From: Albifimbria verrucaria
Lineage: Eukaryota > Ascomycota > Sordariomycetes > Hypocreales > Stachybotryaceae
Length of the DNA stretch: 64,000 bases
Direction: 5' to 3'
Assembly: GCA_020081605.1 (NCBI GenBank)
Contig: JAHREC010000011.1
Coordinates: 1,798,001 to 1,862,000 of the forward strand
Made by a program: the position numbers and the translations under genes. Shown here piece after piece: positions 11,930 to 23,302 of this stretch (the first letter of the stretch is position 1; every line of letters starts with the position of its first letter). The notes under the pieces were generated by a model. It made no database searches and was not told the origin of the DNA. It worked only from the letters and a program-made list of their open reading frames with translations.

Positions 11930-13151
11930 ATGGCGGACGAGGGACCTCAGATTGTCCGGCCCATCCCCGGCGGCCCTTCGATCTCAAGCTCGTCAACCCT
12001 ACCCTCCCGAAGAAGACTCCGAGCCGTCTAGCCCATCTCCCGAAACACAAGCCGCTCGCCTTCTGTACCCTGGCTCTTACCAAGGAGATCAACCCTCCAT
12101 GAGCCGTCTCCAGTCCTTCATGAACCTCACGTCACCGACGTTGCTCGGCATTTACTCCCCAACCGATTCAACATCGGACCGCCCCTTTTTCGACAGAGAA
12201 GAGACCGGCACTCCTTGGGAACCGGTGCCCATACCCCGATCAAGCGCCCCAATATCGACGATGCCACATATGAGTTGATGGTCGATCGCTCACACCTGAC
12301 GCGCAGGCGCTCTTCCTTCAGAAGCAGCGAGGACTTCGGTGGTCCGCCAGCCACTTCCTCTGTGAGCTCGCTTGGTTTGCGGACAGGTCTCCTCTTCCTT
12401 CTTGGGGTAGGATACGGTGTCCTGGTAACGCGTTTCCACGAGGAGCGCGGTATTGGCAATCTCCCCGAGGCATCATCAAGCCTGGCTATAACTGGATGTA
12501 CCTTACATTCTGGGGTGTAGCTGGCGCTCTGCTCGGAACGCTGTTCCCGTGGGTCGACAAGATCTGGGAGGAACGTTTTGAGAAGAGTGTGAATGCGGTG
12601 GGAGGGAAGGAGGCGTCCAAATCTCAAGATGCGGATGCGAGCACGGACTTGGCCTTGGTGGTCAGAGCCATTGGCGCCTTTATTGGAATTGCCTTTGCTA
12701 TTGTGAGTGAAACCCTGAGACAGCTTTATACGGTCGCAACATACTAACCTTGCATCAGAGGAAATTGGCATGGGATTCCACGCTGCAAGCGTCGGCAACT
12801 CTTGCGCTCGCCAACCCCCTCCTATGGTGGCTCATCGACCGATCCATTCCGGGCTTCCTCCTGTCCACAGCGGTCGGCATCACCGGGTCCCTTTTCCTGC
12901 TGGGCGTAAACCCAGAGATGATGCCCGCACCCTCAACAGCGCCTTTCCGAAACAGCTCGGTCGGGCCCGACGCTGGGGTCGATGCTGAGCTGCTGACTCT
13001 TGGTGGCATGGCTAGCCAGGAGACGGTCGAGACGGGCATCTGGATGCTTAGCGTGTTGTTCTGCAGCTGTGTCTGCTTCGGTAACATCGGCAGACGGTTG
13101 ATGGGTAGCAAAACCAACGGTGGACGAGGACGTTGGGCTGGAATACAATGA
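11930..13151 (+). CDS. INSIG-domain sterol regulator (Nsg1/Ins1-like)
   Basis: INSIG proteins are multi-pass ER membrane proteins that control HMG-CoA reductase and, with Scap, SREBP. Visible family features are LRTGLLFLLGVGYGVLVTR, YLTFWGVAGALLGTLFPWVD, and the region around RKLAWDSTLQASATLALANP with WWLIDRSIPGFLLS. Together these make the usual set of hydrophobic helices. The N-terminal 150 residues are Ser/Pro-rich and cytosolic in character (EPSSPSPETQAARLL). The start is ATG at 11930 (GCAATGGCGG). The intron is 12703-12758 with branch ACTAAC. Four one-base gaps break the frame: C-runs at 11965-11968 and 12006-12008, and G-runs at 12217-12219 and 12469-12470. Repaired length is 389 residues, normal for fungal INSIG. 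No Scap, SREBP or reductase gene is nearby. Confidence 0.9.
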
Positions 13152-13598
13152 GCTGTTAAGTTATACTATACATATGTGGAACCGGCGGGTTGGGTTGGGC
13201 GCATTCTTAATACCAGGGCATTAAGAGGAGCATTTAACGACTTCCACAATCATGATGTACAACAAGGGTCTTGGGTTTAGGTACTACAATTGGACATGAC
13301 GACTGTTAAGTGACTTGGCTGATGCACCTTTTAATTTGAAGGCTTTCTATTCACAATCGGTACAATGCTCTTGTGTACAAGTTATCAAGGTTAACAGCGG
13401 AGACAAGCGACAGGTACCAGCGCCAAGCTCATAGCATCTCCACCTTTTCCCGCTGTCCGTTGCGGCTGGAGGATGTGGTCGCATGATCAGGGAATGATTA
13501 TGGCCGGATGTCGTTGTAATCATTCCTCAATTCTCTAGATTCTTTTGTTTATACTCCAAGCAAATTATAACTTTTTGTTGCTTCGCCCCCACCCCTTT
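13152..13598. other. Spacer between convergent genes
   Basis: This 447-base stretch separates the 3' ends of the plus-strand INSIG gene and the minus-strand small-protein gene. It is moderately AT-rich and must hold both polyadenylation regions. I see no gene in it. Confidence 0.6.
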
Positions 13599-14020
13599 CT
13601 ACACGCGGACCTTGTCCATGGCGTCGTTGACGGCCTTGGACTTCTGCCGCACCTCCTCGCCGAAATCAATCTGCGACATGCCCAGCATGACCAGTTTCTG
13701 AGGGTTTTGGACCATGGCATCGATCATGGCGGCACGGGCGCGCACATCCTGGTAGGCCTGGGCAGCGGCCTGCTCGCCGGCGCCGGCACCGGGGACCTGC
13801 TCGGGGTGACGCAGCGGGCGGCCCTCGCGGATGTTGTCGAGCTCGGAGAGGATGTAACGCGAGCGGCCGACAAAGTCCCACACGTGGAACAGACTTGGAT
13901 TGGGAGGAGTGGAACTGCCGGCGGGTGGCCAGTTGGGATGGGCTTGGATGGCAAGGAGGAGGGCGTCGAGGCTGGCGAGGATAGGTTCGCGGGCGGCAGC
14001 CGAGGGATGCTGGAAGACAT
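13599..14020 (-). CDS. Small conserved-looking helical protein, function unknown
   Basis: I do not recognise this family. After one missing base is restored (the GGG at about 14004-14006 on the plus strand, a C-run in the gene), a 140-residue protein is read from the ATG at 14020. It begins MSSSIPSAAAREPILASLDA and continues through PSLFHVWDFVGRSRYILSEL. The body is predicted helical, with Ala/Glu-rich segments and a cluster of acidic, basic and aliphatic residues at the end (MLGMSQIDFGEEVRQKSKA). There is no signal peptide, membrane segment or cysteine cluster. The size and pattern would suit a subunit of a larger complex, but this is inference. An intron further upstream cannot be excluded. 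The gene converges on the INSIG homologue. Confidence 0.65.
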
Positions 14021-17000
14021 GACGGATGGCTGTGTTGGATTGCTAGTAACTAGAATGGAAGGCTGTATTAGAGAATTCGACAAGGCGAGTCGGTAACAGA
14101 GGCTGCAGATTCAGATCTTTGGAAGGCTATGTTGTGGAACTTAACTATACGCACTTACACGGTTGGAAGCAACGCTGTTGTCGAAGGGGTTAGAGATCGC
14201 TTTCACAAAAGGGGTCTTCTTCGGTTTCTGTCAACAAGAATAGATTTACTCCTAAGGTCGCTTTCAACCAGAAAAAAAAAAAAGAAAGGGCCTTTTCCCG
14301 TAACGTCTGAGCAAGCTCGGGTGGATATTCCCCATAGCGAGCTCGCCAGCTCCTCAACCGCGTAATAGCGTCACACGAGCAAGGGGCCGAGGACCCCGAA
14401 ACAGCCTGCAGCTGCAGCGGCTTCGTCCAGGGCCTCCGAGACAGGCACAGGGGTTGAGCGTCCATGGCCAGCCCAGCGATTACGACAGGGAGCCGGCTTG
14501 TGGCTTTCACGGGCGGTAGCAGGTAAGTGAAGTTGGAAGCTGGATCTGCACGGTGCTCCATGACGGAATGAAGTTTCCAGAAGAGCACAGGGTCCTCCCG
14601 CGTTAGTACGCATATAGCTGCAGCAGACTATCGCCAGATTGAGCCTGGCACTGTTCCATCCAACCATGTGCAGTGGGTGGTCCGTCGCGAGCTAGAGGCC
14701 TGGGCCGGCCAGGAGCTAGTGGAAAGCTGGGGTAAACCGCCATAGCCAGTGGTTTCTCACCCTATTGGACGTGCTGGAGAGGGAATGGATGCACGAGAGA
14801 GGTTTGAGGGGACAGGTCATTTGAGTATCGGTGTGCTTAAGAAAAGTGCATCGCAAGAGAAGAATTAGTGTTTTCTATCCGGTTGCTTTTCTCTCTCTCT
14901 CTTCCCTCTCTTCAATAATGCTGAGAAGACAAACAGCTAGGTTTGTTTAAAATCAACTAGTTAATTGATAGATTATTCTGCTTTTTCGTTGAATAAAGTG
15001 TACGCCCTCATAAGGTAGGTACCTAAGGTAGGTGGTGATTACGTGCATCCGTACCTCTTATAGATGTGTCTGGCCATCACCTGCAAGTGCTGTACAAACT
15101 CAACCCCCTCCCCTCTTGACATCCACTTCTGGCTATGCGCTACTTAACATGGCAATCCATTTCGACCGGAATGCCCTGAAATATATAAGCATACTCAGTG
15201 GACTCTTGTTGTCTTTGGTGTCGCTTCTGCACGGGGAGGCGTCAATGCGATGGTTTCCATCCGAGGTATGAGTTCCTCATTAGCTGGTTCAAAGTATTAG
15301 TTTACGTGGGTAGGTGCCTAGCTAGGGCTGGTGACAACTGTAACGGGTAACCTCCCACTATCGGCAAGTGCATGCATCTACCTGGATGGGAAGTTCGATG
15401 ATGCAGTTGCTGCAAGATTTGCAAAATATTACCATATAAGAATACGGTAACTGATAAGGGTTGGGCATTTCCGCATTCAATGCGATAATAGAAAGTGAGA
15501 TAAAGAAAGAAAGGAAGATAAAAGAAAATGCGGTGACGTGCAGGAGGCGAGTTGCAGTCGCGCCTGCCATTCTCCATTCCCACCCAATCCACAGCTCCCA
15601 AACTGTCATCGAGATCTCGTCTGTGATTTTCCACACTTCCTCACGGCCATCAATACAAGTGCCAAGCAGGTGGCGCGCAAACTTCCCGCCGTCTCCATAC
15701 TCACGCCCACCTACAAGTCTTCTCGGCGTCAACCCATCCAGACTCAGCATGGTTGCGGCGACCTGGATCTCGATTCGTCGCTGTGCGTGGGACCCTGGCT
15801 TGCCCAGGTGTTGTCATAGCCCCCAACAACAAATCAACTCGTTTGGACCTGACAGCTAACTTGACGACCCTGAGAGGGTTTTATGGGTCGTTGGGAGTCT
15901 TGTCCTGCATCACCAGCTGGCTCGACTCCGACTGGCATGGACGTCAAGCTCCAAGCGTGGAGAAGCACCTTGACGCAAATCCATATCCACAGGCCTAGCT
16001 ATCCCGTATGTATCAGCCGTCATTTACTTCATTGGGGGAGCTATGCAACCGCCTCAGCGCGTTTGGCCTGTGTGCGTGCCTCCCCAGTTCTGGATGCTGT
16101 CATGACGCAGATGACCTTGGCTGACAGTTGGGCTTTGTCCCAGGGCGCCATGCGCGTAGCGTCGATTTCTGTGATGACGCCGGCGATGCAGATCGTCAAA
16201 CCATCAACACCCCGTACAATCACTGCCATTACTTGCCATCGCTGCTCACTGCCCCTTGTTAGCGCTGTCGCCGGCAAGGGTCTGGCGGTGGCAGCACCCA
16301 CGAGGGACAAGGGACCTTTCCTTAGTGTGCTATACAGAGCTTGGAGAGTAGCGGTCCCTCAACACCTGCCCAGTGCAAGACGCTACACGGCTGTCAAAGT
16401 GCGTACTGTCCCCGTACCTGGTACTGCATCATAGACCTGGCCTCAGTGGGGCCGCCTTGATGTCAGACTGGTCTGGAACTCGACTTTCGCCAGAGAGGCA
16501 ACCATTCTGTTATCATGCACTTTGGCGATCATGATCCGACACGCTGTGCTGGCCGTGTTAATCCACTGACTAGACTATACATTCAGATCAAACTGTATCC
16601 TTGGGAGACTTATAGGACTCCACCAACTCCTCTTCGTCTGCGATGAATAACGCTATGCCTATGCGTCACAGAAGAACCGACCCCTCCAGGGCAAACCTTC
16701 CCTCGGTCTGCTACCATCACTAATCCACAAATCACGTCCAAAGTACCCTGTACCTTACAGCTACAGGGCAGCCTCTGCATTCTCTGACGTCTCAAGTTGA
16801 ATGCCCTCACTGCCCGCAAAGCCGCCCTTGACCTCACACCTCGACTCTTGCTTCTTCGCGCCTCTCATTCTCTTTTCTTCCCTTATCATCCTACGCCACC
16901 TCGTTCGGATCTAGCCGTACCTATGCCGGGCGCTACATGAGCACGAGCCGCCTCGCCTGGTTATGTATGACGAACTCCCCTTCCCTTGGTTGTCCCCGTA

Positions 17001-17404
17001 TATGTAGTACAGTACTCCGCCATTCGCACGACTCCCCAAGTTTTGTCGTCACCAAGGGCAGATGCACCCGCAATGATCCCTGGACCCTCCCTCCAGCACC
17101 TCACTCTCGCCCTCGACAAGACTGAAAACTCCGAAACTCTTGGATAGGTTAATTTAGTCCATTTAGAGCCGTCCGTCTCTCCTGCTTCTCAACGCTGCCA
17201 TATTCATGCGTGCGCAATTTACCTGCCTTCCCGCATTGCGCTTGTCGGTGCCACTACACAACCCATTTGCTTCCCCATCTCCTCGTACCACTATCTCGGC
17301 CGAAGCTGAGCCAGCCCGACATAAACGCATGGGTAGTAGGACGACTGCGAGACTACGACTTATCCAAGGCTGAGGCGACCACTGCGCGACCCTTTCAACA
17401 TTTC
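14021..17404. other. Long intergenic region, no supported gene
   Basis: There are many short open frames but none with a recognisable domain. An A-run lies at 14272-14284. A compact palindromic cluster of AGGTA/TACCT lies at 15012-15033. A fragment near 15930-16090 reads hydrophobically in one frame (AIPYVSAVIYFIGGAMQ) but is closed by stops on both sides and has no partner exon I can find. The pyrimidine-rich 16840-17290 is a likely promoter for the RING/LON gene. Confidence 0.5.
15012..15033. promoter_or_regulatory. Palindromic AGGTA/TACCT cluster
   Basis: The stretch contains three AGGTA units and a TACCT in a nearly symmetric arrangement. The same elements recur at about 29647-29690, 31084-31112, 31797-31820 and 39109-39305, always between genes. 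They look like shared promoter or untranslated-region motifs of this genome; the binding factor is unknown. Confidence 0.4.
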
Positions 17405-19052
17405 ATGTCGCCAGCAGTGCCGCAACTGGCCGCGACCAGACCATCGACTGGTCCGGAGAACTTCTCGGCCGACCTGAGCCAGTACGAGGTTTCTTCGAGG
17501 CCGCAAACCCTACACAAACCCCGCGACATCGTTCGCCTGTTCCAGTGCCAGCAATGCTCTCTCCCAATAGTAGAGCCGGTAACGCTCCCTGCGGCAAGAG
17601 CATATGTCGACGATGCGTCCCCGAAACCCATGCCCGGGTCAACATCACATATCCGGCCCTCCTGACCGCCTACAAGGATTTCGATGTCCCTTTTCGGACT
17701 GCGGCAAGGAGCATGCTGCCGGCGACTGCAGCGTCGACGTCGTTTTCAACAAGGTGGCGGAAATGATGACGGATGAGATGGAGCAGGGCATGACTGAGGC
17801 CGCCAAGAAGCAGTGGGTGACGCATACTATGGTTCAGGACCCATGGGCCATGGCCGGTATCACCTCCATGAGAGTCAACGAGAGCTCAGCCCGACCTAGA
17901 AGCGGCGGACGACTTATCGCAACCTGGGCTCTTGCCCAAGATGGACAGCTGACCTACGACGATGACGTATCGTATGGTGATTCGTCGGCATCGCCCATCG
18001 ATGATCTAGAGAGCTTCGAGGAAGGCGTCCTACAGAAAGCCCGTGAGGCTGCACGCACCGAGATGGACTGCCAAGTCTGCTACGCATTATTCTTTGACCC
18101 CTTAACGACGGGCTGTGGCCATACATTCTGTCGGTCTTGTTTGCACCGAATACTCGACCATTCCGCATACTGCCCCATATGCCGGCGCAAATTGGCGATA
18201 AACCCTCTACTCAACCGAGCATCGTGCCCTTCTAACGAGAGTCTTGGCCGGATTATCGAGAGGTTTTGGCTAGATGAATTGTCTAGCCGACGGGTTGCCC
18301 TCGAGGCAGAAGAGGCGGAACGATATCGAGAGTTCGACACCCCGCTCTTCGTATGTACATTGTCTTTCCCTATGATGCCTACATTCCTCCATGTCTTCGA
18401 ACCTCGCTACCGTTTGATGATACGGAGGGCTTTGGAAGGCAACGGCACTTTTGGTATGGTTTTGCCTAAACCGTACAGCAATGCTGACGAGCTCGGTTTC
18501 TACGAGCTTGGCACCCTCTTACGGATCGTCAACGTCCAGCCTTTCCCTGATGGACGTAGCCTCGTTGAAACAAGAGGTCTATCCAGATTCCGGGTCGTAA
18601 GACACGGCTCCGTCGACGGATACATGGTCGGTAAGACGGAACGAATAGATGACGTCAGCCTGGAGGAGGAGGAAGCCGTAGAGGCATCCGAAGTGATATC
18701 CCAACCGGAAGACGATATGGCCCATTCGAACAGGAGCAAGCCTGCAGACGGCTCAGAGCCGCTCTTCAGGATGCCCGAGACGGTAGAGAGCCTGGACGGC
18801 ATGTCGACGCAGCGGCTGATGAAGGTCGCCACGACCTTTGTGGCAAAGATGAGGGCCCAGAGCGTCCCGTGGCTGACGGAGCGCATGCTCGAGATGTACC
18901 CGGAAGACCCAGCCGTTTTCCCGTGGTGGTTCGCTAGCATGCTGCCGGTCAAGGACCTAGAGAAGTACCGGCTCCTCGCCACCACCAGCGTCCGCGAGCG
19001 TCTCAAGATCTGCTGCGCCTGGGTTATCGAATGGGAAAGAACCAGATGGTGA
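17405..19052 (+). CDS. RING-finger protein with LON substrate-binding domain (LONRF-like)
   Basis: Proteins of this build are putative E3 ubiquitin ligases. The N-terminal RING-like finger reads CQQCSLPIVEP then CGKSICRRC and CPFSDCGKEH. The second, canonical RING reads CQVCYALFFDPLTTGCGHTF, then CRSC and CPICRRKL. A LON N-terminal domain starts at LFVCTLSFPMMPTFLHVFEP (with EPRYRLMIRRAL) and runs for about 200 residues. An acidic insert (LEEEEAVEASE) lies inside the LON part. Two one-base gaps break the first finger: about 17587-17590 and 17653-17656. Repaired length from ATG 17405 is 549 residues. A longer in-frame start upstream is possible but reads as leader. The stop TGA overlaps a GTGAGT donor-like site at 19049, so a small extra 3' exon cannot be excluded. 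Confidence 0.88.
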
Positions 19053-20177
19053 GTTTTACCCCTGTTCTCATTCCCTCTCCTTGCAGTCTGTTAGTCCTTG
19101 TTGCGCGCGTATATGCCCTGCCGCTCCCAACCCTGAGCATGATGATTTCTCTGTTCTGTCTGCACTGTCCGGTCAACCCCGTGCTACAGCTGTATTGTAC
19201 AGAGGAAAGAAGCCAACTAAAACTGCCAGGGAAGCGTTATTGACGCCCGCTCAGGTCCTTCCACGACTGCGTCATCCTCTGACGGGCCGGAATAGAACCG
19301 TGAATCCCCCAACAATTCTTCTCAGCTCGGGATCATCGCTTCTCGGGCTGCTACTTTTTATACGTACCAGACGACGTCGCCACCGCAATGTAGCCTTTCA
19401 CCCCGGTCATCCCCATCATGGGTTCGAGGCTTATACGGTACTTTTCCAAAGTAACCGTGGCACACAACCGTGCCTATTCTATCTGCACGATTCCAACGCT
19501 ACCACCCCAATCTGGAGTGAGAAAGAGACAAAGCCAGGAACCGGGGAAGAAACCAACTGAATAGCATTATAACATCATCATAGGAAAGAAGGGAGGGGTT
19601 TAAAAAGTTAGGCAAGGTATACATGGATACATACAGTATATGGTCTATCATGACGGCCGGTCTGTTGGAAGAAGGGAAATAGGACTCGAAAGCATTTTTA
19701 GCATTATGATATGCATCACAGCAGCCCGGATAGATACCACTTGTTTAAAACTTTTTCAAATTGAAGAAATTGTCATGAATGTGCTATTCTCTTGCTAAAC
19801 TTATCCATCGACGATGCATATTGATCAACTCCGTGGTTCCAAGTCTGATACTACAACTGTGAGCCCTTTGCAGTGATACTTCCCTTATGCCTCTATGACG
19901 TACAATAGAATTTATTGATACAACACGAGGCAGTAGTCTCCTTGTGTATTTCAAAGTCCCTTTCCCTATCTAATTACTCTATACAACCGTGCTCATTGTT
20001 GGCTCACCTTAAGGACACACATGCTAATCTTCATGGTTATAGCAGTTGTGAGTTCTACCGGCAATTTCTCCCTTGTTATGAAAAGGCAAACGAACTGTCC
20101 TGGAAGCCTAAGAGCAACAACCCGTTCCCATATCCGATTCATGTGCTCATCCGGTCATGATGAGACGGCATTGACAC
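19053..20177. other. Spacer between convergent genes
   Basis: The 1.1 kb region contains the 3' untranslated parts of the flanking convergent genes. It becomes AT-rich after 19560. The open frame at 19081-19560 is Arg/Pro/His-biased, has no recognisable domain and starts right after a coding end, so I regard it as untranslated. Confidence 0.55.
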
Positions 20178-22336
20178 CTACCAGGCATCAATCTTGCCAT
20201 GCGTATCCGCCGCCATGGTAGGATCACCCCATGCTGGGACAGGTGCAGCCTCATGCCAAGCACCTGGCATGGGGAGCCACATTATCCGCTTCACCCGCGT
20301 TGTTCTGATTCCAAGTGTCTTCCTGGCTGTCATTGTTATCTGTATTCTGTGTCTGGTTATTCTCCCAGGTGTTGGCATCTCCATTGTTCTGATTCTCATT
20401 GCCGCTCCATTGATTGCCATTGCTATTGTCAGCTCCCGTAGCTTGCCAGGTATCTGTCTGGGCATTGTTTCCGTCAGTCCAAGCATCTTGTTGCGGCTGC
20501 TGGGTGAAGTCGCCTTGATCTTGATATGTGTTGTTCTGTGCACCCCATTGGTCCTGAGGAGGATTAGGGTTGTTCCAGGCGTTTGGATCTTGTTGAGCAT
20601 TGTCCCATTCATTAGAATTTTGTGGGCGTAAACCGTCAGCCCCGTCATTCCCGTTATTGCTGCGATTGCCTTGCCGCCAACTATTCGCTTTCCCTCCTTG
20701 ACTGGCCGCATATGCAGAACGATTGCTCCCAAAGTTACTGAACTGGGACTTGCTCCTCTCTGGGATGTAAGGATTGTCCTGAAGTGACTACAGATTGTTA
20801 GTCAACTAAACTCAGCTCCAACCGGATGGGTGGTCATTACCTTGAGGCTGCTTGGTCCTACATTGTTACTGCCGTTAGGGTCCTTCCTGCTTGAACTTGA
20901 CTGCGCCGCGTTTCTATCCGGTATGCTAAACACGCCTTTGGTGGTTCCTTTGTTTGGATCTACATTTTCTGGTAGTCCGCCCTGAACTGGACCTCCAGGA
21001 TAAGGAGCCGGATACCATTGTGGTGGATATACCGCGGCCCAGGGTGCAGCTGGAACACCTTGTTTTACTGGATCATGCCCAGCTGATGTATGCATAGGTT
21101 GTCCATTGGCAGAACTGAACCCATGATAGTATGGATTCTGGCTGGGATGCGGCATCCCAATCGGTAGAGGGCGGTTTGATTGATCTCGTCTAGGATACAG
21201 CGACCGTCCATGGCTGTTTCCGTAAACTGGGCCATAGTACACACGGATGATGTTGTGCTCTGGATCGTAGAAAGCGTTTGGAGGCGGATCCTCAGGGTCT
21301 CAACCACCCGCTCTGTCTGTACGACTTCCGCGCGGATGGGTTCTATAAGATGAGGACGACGTGGATGAGGGAGTGGGAAGGCTTCAGGATGAAGAGGTGC
21401 CTTTTCGTCTTTCTTCTTTGTCTTTGTCTTCTCTTCGGCTTTTTCAGCGTTCGCTTTTTGTCGGCTTGTGGTGGCCCGGGTTCGTTTGTTTCGTCCTTTG
21501 AACTCTCTTCTTCCTTGGCAGGCTTCTTCTTTGCTGGTTCGGCCTTGGCTTTGCCTCTTTTCTTGTTCTTCTTGACAATGACAATTTCTTCCTCGCTTTC
21601 TTGTGCGGACTCGGAAGCCTCGTCATCAGCTTCCGAGGTGTCAGAGTGCTTATCACATTTGGTCTTCTTTATCTTCTTAGACCCTTGATGGCTAGCTGTT
21701 AGATTCCGGCAGGTTAGCTTCGGCTCATCATAGACGTTTCACCGTTAGGACGGTTCGAAGGGGCATACCTTTCTTAGCTTTGGCACGTCCTCGAACGCAG
21801 TCGGCGCACTCACATGTAGGATGTGGTTCGCTATCACTGTCAGCAGAGGAAGCACTTGGCGTGTCTTTGGAAGACGAAGCATCAGACGAATCCTCCGAAC
21901 TTGGTGTTTCAGCGGGCTTCTTCTTTGACTTCTTGGATTTCTTTGGCTTTGGCGGTTCTGGGCTCTTTGACGAGTCGGAAGAGGCGTCGACTGCCGATTC
22001 TGAAGAGGGTTCTTCAGAAGTTACCTCGGGCGATGGGTCAGACGAAGCCTCCGACTCGGTAGCAATAATCAAAGTCTTCTTGAGCGCCGACTTTGGAGGA
22101 ACCTCCTCGAACCGAACTTTCTTGACGACCGATTCGGTGTTCCTCGCTGATGGACTGGAGCGCGGGTAGGTAATCCTGAGACTGTCTTCCTCGGACTCAT
22201 CGTCTGTGGTTACCTCGACCTTGACCACACCTCGTCGCCTAGGCTTCTTCTTGGGCAGAGGGCCAAGGACGGAGGGGATGGTAGCGCCAGCGGCCCACTC
22301 GCAGAAGAGCAGCGGACGGCTAGGATTGCGAGGCAT
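20178..22336 (-). CDS. Uncharacterised fungal protein with CxCxxC motif and Trp-spaced disordered C-terminus
   Basis: I cannot name a function. The start is ATG 22336 (MPRNPSRPLLFCEWAAGATI). The N-terminal half is Ser/Glu/Lys-rich with PKKKPRRR-type basic patches, then HPTCECADCVRGRAKAKK, whose CxCxxC could bind metal. A lysine-rich middle (KKIKKTKCDKHSDTSE) follows, then a compact motif NAFYDPEHNIIRVYYGPVYG, then Gly/Pro/Tyr-rich sequence. The last 180 residues are Asn/Gln/Asp-rich with a tryptophan every 10-22 residues. Introns: 21696-21768 and 20788-20840. One-base gaps: T-run 21455-21459 and G-run 21295-21297 (plus strand). The C-terminal frame changes once more near 20265-20280; the terminal frame WHEAAPVPAWGDP..KIDAW fits the composition. 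Length is about 680 residues. The lysine-rich parts suggest a nuclear protein (inference). Confidence 0.75.
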
Positions 22337-23302
22337 GAGGGTATTAGAGCCAATATGATCCAATGTGTTGTTTCGATGGTTAAAGAGCAGTGATACTGGA
22401 GATGATGTTTTGGAAACTTCGAGTAGGGATTGGATCGTGAAAAGAAGACTTGAACGAGATTTTAGGAACGACGATGCTAAGGAAGCAGAAGCAGAAGCAG
22501 AAGCAGAAGCAGAAGAGAAAGCTACCACATTTGCTAGAGTTTGGATATTGGAGTCATCGGAGAGCTTGGGAGGGCAAATTCAGATTCGAGGTAAAAGGTC
22601 AAGGAAGAGAGAGGATGTGCGTGTCAGGCAAACGTGGATAGAAAGGAAACTGCCAGGTGACGAGAAAAAGGGACTGCACACCCGGCAAGACTAGAGGCTG
22701 CCGCTCCTACCCACTGACACGAATGCTTCAGCCAAGAACCGGCAAGATATTCAAATCGAACATTTTGAAATTGCATCCTTTCAGCTCTTGGTTTCATCCT
22801 GCGTTTGCCTACAACTTGACCTCGTTCTGCATCGCCCTGTGTACCAGCCTTGTGGCGCAAGCCCAACACCTGAACTCAGAAGCACCACTTACACAGTTAC
22901 CTTGTTTTATAAAGCGACTACTCCAAAGCTCTAGGGTTTCTATCAGGAGTGGATCACATTTTGCAAGTAGTTGAATACATCGACCCACGTGCCTTTTGGA
23001 TTGTGCTTGCGTTGTGACGGCGAGTTCAGGTGTACACGGGTGCTCATCATTCCGTGCGTCACAAGGATCATAAACAGATATAATAGAAAGCATTCAGTTT
23101 TCTCATGTCTCATTGAGCAAAGTCTTCTAGGGCTGTCATTACCTCTATCCATTCCTTTACCCATCCCATCATTCGTCTATTCATTATGCTGGTCACCGAT
23201 CTAATATTCCCTCGTGTTCGCATGTTCTCGCTAAATGCCACGGTCAGCACTGCACTGTATAGATAATCAAAATGAAAACCTACCATCTCGAAGACGTATT
23301 GA
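22337..23302. other. Intergenic region and leader of the minus-strand gene
   Basis: The first 200 bases are the presumed 5' leader of the gene ending at 22336 and include a TTCTGC hexamer repeat. No coding frame is supported. A CACGTG E-box lies at 22986-22991. Confidence 0.5.
22483..22515. repeat. Hexanucleotide microsatellite (AAGCAG)n
   Basis: About five copies of the unit AAGCAG/CTGCTT lie about 150 bases before the start codon of the minus-strand gene, in its presumed leader. If translated it would give Ser-Ala repeats, but no conserved residues precede the chosen start. Confidence 0.7.

Noticed and set aside
15883..16434. Open frame of 183 codons and a hydrophobic fragment (AIPYVSAVIYFIGGAMQ) vaguely like a membrane enzyme
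   Set aside because: Stops close the fragment on both sides, no second conserved motif (such as a histidine box) follows on either strand, and the longer frame is compositionally random.
21728..22528. Longer N-terminus (Ser-Ala repeat) for the gene starting at 22336
   Set aside because: The extra residues come from a hexamer microsatellite in the leader; the sequence becomes protein-like only from MPRNPSRPLLFCEW.
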